From Terramyces sp. JEL0728 (lineage: Eukaryota > Chytridiomycota > Chytridiomycetes > Rhizophydiales > Terramycetaceae), in assembly GCA_027603945.1 (NCBI GenBank), contig JADIIU010000228.1, positions 1-11,020 of the forward strand: 11,020 nt of DNA. The letters are read 5' to 3'. Made by a program: the position numbers and the translations under genes. Numbering within the stretch: position 1 is the stretch's first letter; each line of letters begins with the position of its first letter. The notes beneath the pieces were generated by a model. The model made no database searches. It was given only the letters and a program-made list of their open reading frames with translations, and was not told the origin of the DNA. Positions 1 to 8,000 of this stretch are shown here, piece after piece.

Positions 1-571
1 CCTTGAGTGTATTTCCTTGAACTTGCTTGAGATAAACGCAAGGATTTTTCATAAACTGCTCCAATCAATAATGTCTTGACGTCCACTTGGATGGTGTTAA
101 ACAACTGCATGGAAGTCTTTTCAAATAATGTTTTTCCCAGTTGTAACGCTGCAATAATGAACGAAATTGTTATACCAGAATCAAAATATAACTGCGAATG
201 CGGATATCCCGGAGTGAGATACAACAGTATTTGGGTCATGAATGTGGGAATTGTTAAAATACAAGCAACGGAAATGGCTTGTAACAACAACCCAAACAAG
301 AATCTTATGTAGTAATGTTTAATAAAAATGCTTGACAAAGTCACTTTTTTGGCTTGCGGATCTGTTTTCTGCTGCTTGAATGAAATCCAAAATGGATCCA
401 GGAGACCGGCCAAATAGTCAGCTTGATTAGTGTCAGGCAAATCATACAAGTCCTGAATTAATATTAGTTACTTGTTCCTGGAGGGGTTTCATTGCTCCTT
501 GGAACATTAGCGGAGTGATCCATTCCATCGTCAGGAAATTTAGTGGAGTGATTCTTACTTGCTTTCTCTCC
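1..571. repeat. Left arm of long inverted repeat
   Basis: Position x pairs with 5703-x on the other strand without any indel from 1/5702 to 571/5132. I see only two differences between 1 and about 548: one in the intron and one silent C/T. About eight cluster in the outer 23 bases (codons 2-9 of the transporter). Similarity fades about 35 nt upstream of the aligned ATG. The arm is the 5' coding part of an ABCC transporter and may continue beyond the left edge. Confidence 0.95.
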
Positions 572-573
572 AT
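1..573 (-). CDS. ABCC (MRP-type) ABC transporter, 5' part, runs off left edge
   Basis: This is the beginning of a multidrug-resistance-protein type ABC exporter, an ATP-driven membrane pump, on the minus strand. Exons are 573..472 and 452..1 (continuing), joined across a 19-nt intron. The first exon gives 34 codons starting MERKQVRITPLNFLTMEW, with the family's pre-TMD1 pattern NPLxFLTxxWxTPL. The second restores DLYDLPD, typical just after it, then TM1 and TM2 of TMD1 up to the first cytoplasmic loop. No NBD is inside the window. From the tenth codon onward it is almost identical to the right-hand transporter at 5155-5702. The ATG at 573 aligns with an in-frame ATG at 5130 in that gene. The frame is open upstream to about 652 without another ATG, so a further 5' exon is possible. 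Family assignment is firm; the start and full length are not. Confidence 0.85.
453..471 (-). other. 19-nt spliceosomal intron (left ABCC gene)
   Basis: On the minus strand it reads GTAACTAAT…AATTCAG and sits between the codons for QEQ and DLYDLPD. Removing it joins two frames that otherwise stop after eight spurious residues. It lies at the same position as the intron at 5232-5250, differing by one base. A TAAT branch-point candidate sits just before TCAG. Confidence 0.85.
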
Positions 574-1008
574 TTTGCAAGAATATTTTTGTCCAGAAAA
601 TAATTTTTGTGATGATACATTGAGGTTTCCTTTTTTGGAAGTGGAGTAAAATGAGTCACTCAACCAAATTTGCTAAAGTTCCAGCAATCTGGAATAAAGC
701 TCAAGTTTGTGTGCGAGAAATCAAAGCTCTGTTAATTTTGATAAAATTCAAAATTATTTGTTTGATCCTGCAAGAATTAGGCTAAAACTCGGAATCTAGA
801 TCAAATGCCAAAAATCCACCAATAATGAAATAAAATAGGATTAATAAAAGAGTTGGTATTTAAATAATTTACTCCTTTCCGAATCTTTTGGAGTTGGTTA
901 TACAGTGTTGGACAATTAAGCAGTAAAAATTCGGGAGGTACCTGTCCAGTCACCAACGCCACATCATGAGGCTTGAACTTTAAAACCAGGAAAAATTAAT
1001 TATGGCCA
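574..1008. other. Spacer between left ABCC gene and GNAT gene; no clear gene
   Basis: AT-rich stretch that should hold the 5' regions of both diverging genes. On the minus strand an open frame without ATG runs 995..801 (65 codons) and reads like protein in part (…GQVPPEFLLLNCPTLYNQLQ), ending in a hydrophobic tail. It could be a lost exon or a gene remnant, but I could not connect it to the ABCC gene through a plausible short intron. No convincing TATA element or RNA gene was recognised. Confidence 0.4.
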
Positions 1009-1770
1009 ATGTTTCGAGGAGAATTCCAACCAATCTGGCTACATGAACTTGATAATGGCGATTACAAGCATCTACTAAAGAGCCACACAAAGTTGACTGA
1101 CAGCGAATTAGGTACTCTCGTACAAACGGAGGCATTCCATCGTTCAGACCATAACCAATTCAAAATCAAGGAAGAAGCAAAGAAATTATCTCGAGAACAG
1201 AAACTATCGCTTGTAAAGAGACACCAACACTTGGTTAAACAGTTCCAGATGTTTGAAAAAGATCAAGAGTTTGATTCGCTTTTTACTGAAATGGGATGGC
1301 AACCCGAATCCGAAGCATTAGATATTATGCAATTACAAGTACATGACCAGCATCAGTATGAACTGCAGCCTAATGAATCAATCAAGAATATGTCTATTGG
1401 TGATTTTGAAGATATTATCAAATTTTATTCTCCTTCCTATAGTTCAGTTGAATGGCGTAGAGAATTGGTCAAGCTGGAATTGGCTGACGGTGGTGTATTT
1501 TGTCTGCTCTTTGATGGAAAAGTCGTGTGCAGAATCAGACTTGCCAAGATTGATGAAGGCGTTTATCTTGTTAGCGGGGCAGACACATTAGCTGAACATA
1601 AACGCAAGGGATATGCTACCAAAGTGTTGATGGCGACTCTTAATTCTTTACCCCGGGGTGATTTGGTGTTCTTGCAAGTTGAATCCAGTAATGTTCCCGC
1701 AATCAAGTTGTATGAAAGAGCTGGATTTAAAACTATAGCGACTACCAATGAAGTTTGTTATTCGAAATAA
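1009..1770 (+). CDS. GNAT-family N-acetyltransferase with helical N-terminal extension
   Basis: A 253-residue protein expected to move an acetyl group from acetyl-CoA to an amine; the substrate is unknown. The GNAT fold fills roughly residues 125-253. A mobile segment (SIGDFEDIIKFYSPSYSSVEW) is followed by strands around GGVFCLLFDGKVVCRI. Motif A is HKRKGYATKVLMA, with the CoA-binding R-K-G-Y-A at 199-203. Motif B is VESSNVPAIKLYERAGFK, where N228 and Y235 sit at the usual positions. Residues 1-120 are charged and mostly helical (KEEAKKLSREQKLSLVKRHQ), with no family I recognise. No signal peptide or membrane segment is seen. The frame is uninterrupted, without introns. The start is the first ATG of the open frame; an overlapping ATG at 1002 is in another frame and soon stops. 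The stop codon lies inside an AATAAA. The neighbouring HD gene starts 217 bases downstream on the same strand. Confidence 0.85.
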   Translation: MFRGEFQPIWLHELDNGDYKHLLKSHTKLTDSELGTLVQTEAFHRSDHNQFKIKEEAKKLSREQKLSLVKRHQHLVKQFQMFEKDQEFDSLFTEMGWQPESEALDIMQLQVHDQHQYELQPNESIKNMSIGDFEDIIKFYSPSYSSVEWRRELVKLELADGGVFCLLFDGKVVCRIRLAKIDEGVYLVSGADTLAEHKRKGYATKVLMATLNSLPRGDLVFLQVESSNVPAIKLYERAGFKTIATTNEVCYSK

Positions 1771-1771
1771 A
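1766..1771 (+). terminator. AATAAA poly(A) signal overlapping the GNAT stop codon
   Basis: The codons AAA TAA A create AATAAA across the TAA stop at 1768-1770. If used, the 3' UTR would be very short. Confidence 0.5.
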
Positions 1772-1987
1772 TAATTTCCTACCAGAAATTTAAGGGCTGC
1801 AAAAGGGTGTTCAATAATTTTTTGTTGTAAAAGTATCGTTTGATATGCATCGAAGGAAGAAGCGTAAGATAGCAACCCGATAATACAAGCTGCCAGCAAA
1901 ACAACGCTCATACATGCCGAAAAACATCATTCAACAAGCTTTGAAACCCCATTTGGAGTTTGAAAAAAGTTGTCCGAAATCTAGATC

Positions 1988-3027
1988 ATGAATTATTTCC
2001 ATTCTGTAATTTCAGTAGATGATAAAGTAAAAATCAAAGATTGCTTGTACGGCGATTATGAAATCACAGATCCGGTGATTGTAGACTTGCTTTCCTCTCC
2101 CGCCCTCAAACGTCTGGATAAAGTACTACAATACGGTGTACCCTCACTAATCAACAAATGTCCTCCACTAACCAGACTGGAGCATTCTGTAGGTGCAATG
2201 CTACTAGTCCGTAAACTAGGTACTCGCAGTTGACAATAGGCGGAAGCATTGAAGAGCAAGTATCAGCACTGCTCCATGATGTGTCTCATACAGCCTTCTC
2301 GCATGTAATCGATCATGCATTTCCCGGAAAGAGTTATCACGAAGAACACAAACTGGAATACATTGAAACAACAAATATCAAGCAGATATTAGAAAAACAC
2401 GGGCTAGGAAATCATGTACTTGAAGAATGTGATTATCCGTTACTGGAAAGGGATAAACCAGATATTTGTGCGGATAGATTAGATTATGGGTTGAGGGATA
2501 TACTTGTTTTTGATATTCTTGGTATTGAAGATGTCAAGGAGATTGTTGGATCGTTGATTGCCTATCCATCAGCTAGTGATCCAAACAGACGGATTGTATT
2601 CAATAATAACAAAGCAGCGGTGAAATTTGCTAACGCATTCATAAGGGTTGATGATGAAGCGTACTCTGGTCCAACAAATATCGGGCTTTATGAAATCGCA
2701 GGCAAGGCAATCAAACTATCATTTGATAAAGGGTATATCGGCACAACAGATTTATACAAACCGGATGATGAATTTTTTAACCTTTTGAAATCAATTGGAG
2801 ATGAAGAAATCAAAGAATTGGTCCAACTGTTACACCAGACAGTTGAATTTGAAGAACGAATGGATTTCATGATTGAATACAAGTGCAAACCAAAGACTGT
2901 TGATCCTGAAATATTCAATGGCGAGTGGACAAGAGTTGGGTTGATTGATAAAGCGTTTGATCTGAAGAGGAGAAAGTATATCGAGAGTAGAAATGTTGCC
3001 AAATTGATTAATCTAAAAAGGGAATAA
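1988..3027 (+). CDS. HD-domain phosphohydrolase, SAMHD1/dNTPase-like (COG1078 type)
   Basis: The coding sequence is 1988..2219 joined to 2240..3027, giving 339 residues. HD enzymes of this type hydrolyse nucleoside triphosphates using a metal held by His and Asp. The N-terminus KIKDCLYGDYEITDPVIVDL matches the family's opening, and residues KRLDKVLQYGV follow. R63-L-E-H66 is the RFEHS motif. H90-D91 lies in LLHDVSHTAFSH, and D156 in CADRLDYGLRD is the distal metal ligand, with Y160, R163 and D164 as in SAMHD1. The SAM domain of SAMHD1 is absent, and the length is closer to bacterial COG1078 proteins. The C-terminus is charged and ends KLINLKRE. Without splicing the gene would look broken between H66 and H90: removing 20 nt restores RKLGGSIEEQ exactly. 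The stop codon lies in AATAAA, and the convergent gene ends only 36 bases away. The exact substrate is not established. Confidence 0.9.
2220..2239 (+). other. 20-nt spliceosomal intron in the HD gene
   Basis: It runs GTACTCGCAG to TTGACAATAG and splits a glycine codon (G/GC). Retention causes a frameshift and an early TGA. Removal rebuilds the HD core between RLEHS and LLHD. TGAC is the branch-point candidate, with its A 14 nt from the donor. It is independent of the transporter introns. Confidence 0.9.
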
Positions 3028-3028
3028 A
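3023..3028 (+). terminator. AATAAA poly(A) signal overlapping the HD stop codon
   Basis: GAA TAA A forms AATAAA across the TAA at 3025-3027. The facing gene stops at 3064, so little 3' UTR space is available. Confidence 0.5.
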
Positions 3029-3062
3029 CAGTCATCTGCAAGACTAAATTTGGTGCTAAGCT

Positions 3063-3068
3063 TTTATT
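3063..3068 (-). terminator. AATAAA poly(A) signal overlapping the stop of the 3064-3741 gene
   Basis: On the minus strand AAA TAA A forms AATAAA across the stop at 3066-3064, the same arrangement as in the two genes to its left. Confidence 0.5.
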
Positions 3069-3741
3069 TACATGAGGATGAAATACCATCAGCAGCACTT
3101 TTCCAGCCAGCATCCAGCTGAAAATTACTATCATACAGCACGAATTCTCGCTCATATTTCAGCACTGTGTAATCTGCCAGCAACTGACTAACTGAATCAA
3201 ACTCTTGCATTGCTTGACTATACCCGCCATGATACGTCCGCAAAGTAATAAAAATCTGCTGCCCATCAACCAATTTCTTGTACGCATTCCTCGACAAATG
3301 CAATCTATCTTTCAGGTATGATTCGTTAACGACACTCTTTAACATTTCCCTTTCGTTATCTCGTAAAAACAGTTTCCAATGAAACTCAAAGTACTGGCTC
3401 GGTTGAATTAGTGGTGGGTAATTACTAGCCAGTGATTCTATTTTTATGCGCAAGACATTTGTCCCAGTTGAGTTGATTTCTTTTTCTACTTGTTGCGTAT
3501 ACAGATGAACGTCATTTAAATCATTGAATGAACGGAATTTACTGTACATGACTTGTAATGGGTGTTCACCGCTGTCTAATTCTATTGCTGTTAGCTTTAA
3601 AGAGTGGCATTGTTGGACATTGGATAAAAGTGTTTTGTAATTGGATATCGTTTGGATTGTTATGTGGATTTCGTACAGAGTGCCCATTCGGTTGTTTATT
3701 TTGAAAGAGAATTTATTCCAGAGTTGTGTTGGATGATTCAC
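3064..3741 (-). CDS. Uncharacterised protein, 225 aa, possible conserved family
   Basis: The function is not known to me. The single open frame has no intron. The first ATG gives 225 residues, but M19 (codon at 3687-3685, MGTLYEIHITIQ) begins right before the folded part and may be the true start. Two strand-like segments of similar make-up are visible: YEIHITIQ near residue 24 and YFEFHWKLFL near 117-126. Further strands include VLRIKIES and QQIFITLRTYHGGY, and the end is EREFVLYDSNFQLDAGW. The H-I-T of the first segment resembles one half of the HxT/S pair of 2H phosphoesterases, but the second is H-W-K, so I do not assign that family. The C-terminal pattern (SRNA…TLR…YDSN…LDAGW) reminds me of conserved hypothetical proteins of bacteria; this is recollection, not proof. 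No signal peptide or membrane helix is seen. It is convergent with the HD gene (36-base gap) and divergent from the AbiEii-like gene. Confidence 0.75.
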   Translation of the reverse strand: MNHPTQLWNKFSFKINNRMGTLYEIHITIQTISNYKTLLSNVQQCHSLKLTAIELDSGEHPLQVMYSKFRSFNDLNDVHLYTQQVEKEINSTGTNVLRIKIESLASNYPPLIQPSQYFEFHWKLFLRDNEREMLKSVVNESYLKDRLHLSRNAYKKLVDGQQIFITLRTYHGGYSQAMQEFDSVSQLLADYTVLKYEREFVLYDSNFQLDAGWKSAADGISSSCK

Positions 3742-3745
3742 CTGT

Positions 3746-3751
3746 CACGTG
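3746..3751. promoter_or_regulatory. CACGTG (E-box/G-box) site 1
   Basis: Perfect palindromic hexamer, the classic target of bHLH and some bZIP factors. It lies 5 bases upstream of the first ATG of the minus-strand gene, so it may fall in its leader. Confidence 0.35.
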
Positions 3752-3807
3752 CACACATACACACTGGAAAGAACATTGAAGAAGTGAATAGAATGTAAAA
3801 CCGTGGA

Positions 3808-3819
3808 GATAACATTATC
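3808..3819. promoter_or_regulatory. GATAA-CA-TTATC palindrome
   Basis: Two inverted GATAA sites spaced by two bases, centred about 110 bases before the AbiEii-like start. The arrangement fits a paired GATA-factor site, but binding is not shown. Confidence 0.3.
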
Positions 3820-3884
3820 GCGTGGTCATTAACGTAATGTACCGAGCTGATATTACAGTTTTGATGGATGATTCATTACAAAAA

Positions 3885-3890
3885 CACGTG
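3885..3890. promoter_or_regulatory. CACGTG (E-box/G-box) site 2
   Basis: Second perfect CACGTG in the same 187-base divergent region, 38 bases upstream of the AbiEii-like ATG. I noticed no other CACGTG in the window. Confidence 0.35.
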
Positions 3891-3928
3891 ATCTTGGTTA
3901 TAAATCCAAACAAAAATAGGAATTCGTC

Positions 3929-4813
3929 ATGTCTGAAGCAATTGATATCGAAGATGTTGATGAAAAGTGGATTTACCCTGCATTTGCATACATCCTCCAC
4001 ACAATCTTGGATTCTGTCTACAGGGACAATCTCTTTCTCAGAGGATCACTGCTAACCGCCAGTTACTTGCGAGAACACAATATTGATTTCCGCAAGCCAA
4101 AAGACCTTGACTTTGTCTATTACGAAGAACAGCATACAGTAGAAAACGAAACGGATGCAATTCCAACTGTAGAACCAACTAAAGAGTACTTTGACCGATT
4201 CGACACAATGATCAAACATTTCCAAAACGAAATAATGGACGGTATTTGTGACAATTTCAACATGTTTACTATAACAGCAGTGCATAAAACGTGGGAAGAA
4301 GCTCGGTTTCCAGGCAGAAAGGTAATGATAAAATTCTACCCTGAAGATTACGATGATTGTTTTGAAATCGCTGTTGATTTTGCATGTGGAGACCCTATAA
4401 TTACCCACCATCAACATTTTGAACTTTCAGCAATCATACCTCCTGAATTCGAGTATGACGAATCTTTGGTTTGCAATGTCCCTGTGGTTGGTATTAATAT
4501 GCTCTGTGCGTGGAAGATTCATAGCGCAATGTGCGAAGAGCGATGGAGACCGAAAGATATATACGATTTATCGCTGTTACTCCCATACGCTAAAGACACT
4601 TTTCTACCTTTTTTGAACTGTGCTTTTTCAGTAACCAAGAATTTGGATGAAAAGTTGAAGTTGTTGGTAAATGGAGAGTTTTGTGATGGACAAGAAGGTG
4701 AATGGAGCGAAACCGAGTATGGAAAGATGTGTAGTTTGGAATCTGCCGTTGAAATCATTTCGTTTGAACTTTCGCGGTTGGTACCTGATACTCTGTGGAA
4801 TAAAAAGATTTGA
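3929..4813 (+). CDS. AbiEii-like nucleotidyltransferase (DNA polymerase beta superfamily)
   Basis: A 294-residue protein with the motifs of the AbiEii/COG2253 nucleotidyltransferases, which in bacteria include toxins of type IV toxin-antitoxin and phage-abortive systems. LRGSLLTASYL (G39-S40) is the nucleotide-binding turn. R55-KPK-D59-L-D61-F carries the catalytic DxD pair, and FEIAVDFACGDP supplies the third acidic residue (D150). W195-K196-I-H followed by RWRPKDIYDLSLLL (K209, D210, D213) is the family's C-terminal motif. All key positions look intact, so it may be active; the substrate is unknown. No cognate antitoxin of the AbiEi type was recognised beside it. There are no introns. The start is the ATG that opens the frame. 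An AATAAA lies six bases before the TGA stop. Such a family in an intron-bearing genome suggests horizontal gain, though the direction and source cannot be judged here. Confidence 0.85.
   Translation: MSEAIDIEDVDEKWIYPAFAYILHTILDSVYRDNLFLRGSLLTASYLREHNIDFRKPKDLDFVYYEEQHTVENETDAIPTVEPTKEYFDRFDTMIKHFQNEIMDGICDNFNMFTITAVHKTWEEARFPGRKVMIKFYPEDYDDCFEIAVDFACGDPIITHHQHFELSAIIPPEFEYDESLVCNVPVVGINMLCAWKIHSAMCEERWRPKDIYDLSLLLPYAKDTFLPFLNCAFSVTKNLDEKLKLLVNGEFCDGQEGEWSETEYGKMCSLESAVEIISFELSRLVPDTLWNKKI
4799..4804 (+). terminator. AATAAA just upstream of the AbiEii-like stop codon
   Basis: AATAAA lies within the last codons, six bases before the TGA at 4811-4813. It is close to but not overlapping the stop, unlike the other three complete genes. 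Confidence 0.35.
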
Positions 4814-4875
4814 AATTGTTTTATGAATGTTTCACTACTTTTGATGGATTTGCTTGTAATCTGATTATCAATCCC

Positions 4876-4883
4876 TATATAAT
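4876..4883 (+). promoter_or_regulatory. TATATAAT, candidate TATA box of right ABCC gene
   Basis: Lies in the 265-base gap between the AbiEii-like gene and the ATG at 5079. An initiation point about 30 bases downstream would give a leader of about 170 bases to 5079. The base composition makes chance matches common. Confidence 0.3.
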
Positions 4884-5078
4884 TCGAATTGCAGATATGT
4901 GAGTCATCAATCACAATTTTAACTATTGTTGAGACGTAATGAGGTCGTATGGTGAAGAGGGAAAAAGACGGAATATGCAGTAAATGAGAGAAACTGGTTA
5001 AAGGACGCTATCTTTACCAATACAAGCGGAACATCTTTGCCTTCACCAATCCTCGGTGTTTCATCGGTAAGTTCCACA

Positions 5079-8000
5079 ATGGATCGGGAACCAATATTTA
5101 ACTTGAAATTCTGGACTAATTTTCTTGCAATGAAACGAAAGCAAGTGCGGGTCAATCCACTAAATTTCCTGACGATGGAATGGATCACTCCGCTAATGTT
5201 CCAAGGAGCAATGAAACCCCTCCAGGAACAAGTAACTAATGTTAATTCAGGACTTGTATGACTTGCCTGACACTAATCAAGCTGACTATTTGGCCGGTCT
5301 CCTGGATCCATTTTGGATTTCATTCAAGCAGCAGAAAACAGATCCGCAAGCCAAAAAAGTGACTTTGTCAAGCATTTTTATTAAACATTACTACATAAGA
5401 TTCTTGTTTGGGTTGTTGTTACAAGCCATTTCCGTTGCTTGTATTTTAACAATTCCCACATTCATGACCCAAATACTGTTGTATCTCACTCCGGGATATC
5501 CGCATTCGCAGTTATATTTTGATTCTGGTATAACAATTTCGTTCATTATTGCAGCGTTACAACTGGGAAAAACATTATTTGAAAAGACTTCCATGCAGTT
5601 GTTTAACACCATCCAAGTGGACGTCAAGACATTATTGATTGGAGCAGTTTATGAAAAATCCTTGCGTTTATCTCAAGCAAGTTCAAGGAAATACACTCAA
5701 GGACAGATTTTGAACTTGATTAATATTGATGTGGAAAAGATTAGTATGTCGTTCATTCAAATTGCTTCATTATTCGTTTCACCAATCAATGTCATAGTGT
5801 CAGTCATTTTACTCGGGCAGAACATGTAAATGTCCTTAATGGTAGATTATATGCAGTATGGGGCGGTGCCGGCTCGTTATTCGCGATTCTTATTTTGCAG
5901 ATGGCAGTCATTGGATTGCTCGTCAGTTTCCAGAAAGGATTTTTGCTATGCGGCGATCGCCGTTTAAAGGCTCTACGTGAAATGCTGTATGGAATCAAGA
6001 TTATAAAGTATAGATCGTTGGAAAACTTTTTTATGGAACGAATATCAAAGATTCGTGATGAGCAAATAGCAATTTTGAAAAAGTATTATATTCTGCAAGT
6101 GTACTTTGTTGGAATGATTCAGATTGCTCCAATTTCCATGGTAAGGATTGTGTAACTGTAGCCAATTGGTGCATTTTTGATCTATTCTGCAGTGTATGGA
6201 GATCTCTCTCCTGCTATTATCTTCCCATCCTTAACTTTGTTCAACAACCTTTTCCAACCAATCTTGATTATTCCTCAAGCCCTTACGGCTTTGGTGGTCG
6301 CCACCGTATCTTACAAGCGAGTAGTTGAATTCTTGGGGGCTGAAGAGGCTGATGAATTGGGAACAGTAAACACTTCAACTTTGGATTCAAATGGAAACAT
6401 TCACCTGGAAATCAAAGATGGGTACTTCAAATGGGAAAGGACTTTGAACGAAAAGGAAGATGAAAAGATAACAGAGGGTGCTCAAGGGGGCAAGAAGGAA
6501 AAAGAAGTCGTAAAGCCAGAAGTAAATGATGCCTTCAAGATTGAGTCTGTTAATATCACCATCAAGAAAGGATCAAAGATTGGTATCGTTGGTCCAGTTG
6601 GTTCAGGAAAATCCTCAATGCTGTCTGCAATCATCGGTGAAATGCCAAAGAATTCAGGTACCTTGAGCATCGGAGGGAAACTGGCATACTGTTCCCAACA
6701 GCCTTGGATTTTGACTGACACGGTTGAAGGAAATATTTTGTTCAACAATGATTTGGACCAAGAAAGACTTGATGCCGTGCTGGAAGCAACTGGACTCGAT
6801 GTTGATATGAAGCAACTGCCAGCTGGTGTCAAGACAGAAATCGGAGAAAAAGGAGTCAATTTGTCTGGTGGACAGAAAGCGAGAGTGGCTATGGCTAGAG
6901 CAATGTATCAAAACAATGACATTGTCATCTTAGATGATCCAATCTCTGCACTCGACGCTCAGGTGGGAAGAAAAGTGTTTACAGACGCAATCAAAGGGTT
7001 CCTCAGAGACAAGACTGTCATTTTAGTTACCCACCAGCTGCATTTCTTGCCAGAACTCGACCACATTATCACCATGGATAAAGGTGTTGTTGCGGAACAA
7101 GGAACGTTCAAGGAATTGATGGAAGCCAAGGGCAACATGTTTGAGATGATGAAGCACTATTCTGTCGATGAAGAAGGCGGCGATACCACCAAAAAGGAAG
7201 AAATGGTAAAGAAAGAAGAAGAAAAGGTTGAAACTAAAGGCGGAATTATTGTTCAAGAAGACCAAGAAAAGGGATCCGTGTCCTTTCAAGTTTACTGGCA
7301 CTATTTTCAACAATGTGGAGGTGTTCCATACCTGGGTGCAATTATCATTACATCTTCGCTCAGCTCTGGAGTACAACTTTTCAACAATATTTGGCTCTCT
7401 TGGTGGACAAGTAACCCGCCTAAATACGATTTTGACAAGGCAACTTATATGCGCGTATATGGTTTACTAGGTCTGGGCCAATTCCTGTGCGCCTTGTTAT
7501 TGACCACTGCTTTCTTGACTGGTGGATTCAAGGCATCCAAATTCTACCACAAGAAAGCTCTTGGAAGTTTGTTGGTAGCTCCAATGGGCTATTTTGATTC
7601 TCAGCCGATTGGTCGTATTTTGAATAGAATGTCCAAGGATATTGAAAGTGTCGATCAACAAATTTGGATCATTTTGTTTTTGGTTATTAAATCACAGATT
7701 TTGAACTTGATTAATATTGATGTGGAAAAGATTAGTATGTCGTTCATTCAAATTGCTTCATTATTCGTTTCACCAATCAATGTCATAGTGTCAGTCATTT
7801 TACTCGGGCAGAACATGTAAATTTCCTTAATGGTAGATTATATGCAGTATGGGGCGGTGCCGGCTCGTTATTCGCGATTCTTATTTTACAGATGGCAGTC
7901 ATTGGATTGCTCGTCAGTTTCCAGAAAGGATTTTTGCTATGCGGCGATCGCCGTTTAAAGGCTCTACGTGAAATGCTGTATGGAATCAAGATTATAAAGT

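Larger units (their letters stand above)
3742..3928. promoter_or_regulatory. Divergent promoter region between unknown gene and AbiEii-like gene
   Basis: 187 bases serve two genes transcribed away from each other. They hold two perfect CACGTG boxes and a GATAA/TTATC palindrome, listed separately. No clear TATA box is seen. If the minus-strand gene starts at M19, its promoter region is 54 bases longer. Confidence 0.55.
5703..7682 (+). repeat. Tandem duplication, copy 1
   Basis: Repeated at a constant offset of 1991 without indels. It encodes TM3-TM6, NBD1, linker and TM7-TM8 of the transporter, with two introns. Matching starts at ACAGATTTTG and ends at the codons for IILFL. Bases 7683-7693 (about VIKS) are unique filler between the copies. 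Confidence 0.95.

Noticed and set aside
76..312. Plus-strand open frame over the left repeat arm, and its twin on the minus strand at 5391-5627
   Set aside because: Identical antisense shadows of the transporter coding sequence in the two repeat arms.
801..995. Minus-strand open frame as an upstream exon of the left ABCC gene
   Set aside because: No in-frame ATG, no similarity to ABCC N-termini that I recognise, and no short intron joins it to the first known exon.
1648..1911. Minus-strand 87-residue open frame starting with a hydrophobic MSVVLLAACIIGLLSY
   Set aside because: More than half is antisense to the GNAT coding region. The hydrophobic start is suggestive of a signal peptide, but nothing else supports a gene.
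1988..3027. HD gene as a frameshifted pseudogene, or as two genes
   Set aside because: A 20-nt GT-AG intron with a branch-like motif restores the conserved HD core exactly, and the same kind of intron occurs in an unrelated gene.
4956..5078. Extended N-terminus of the right ABCC protein from the open frame upstream of 5079
   Set aside because: The frame has no ATG before 5079 and no convincing 19-21 nt intron links it to an upstream start. It is kept only as a possibility.
1..5702. Inverted repeats as ends of a transposon
   Set aside because: The arms are transporter coding sequence rather than terminal repeats; no transposase or target-site duplication was seen.
5826..5856. Alternative 31-nt form of intron 2 ending at GCAG
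   Set aside because: It would put the following exon out of the WGGAGSLFA frame; the 20-nt form ending at 5845 keeps it.
7683..7693. Assembler k-mer misjoin at the tandem junction
   Set aside because: Copy 1 and the sequence before copy 2 share only a few bases at the junction (ACAG), too little for a simple k-mer collapse. Other misassembly cannot be excluded, so long reads are still needed.
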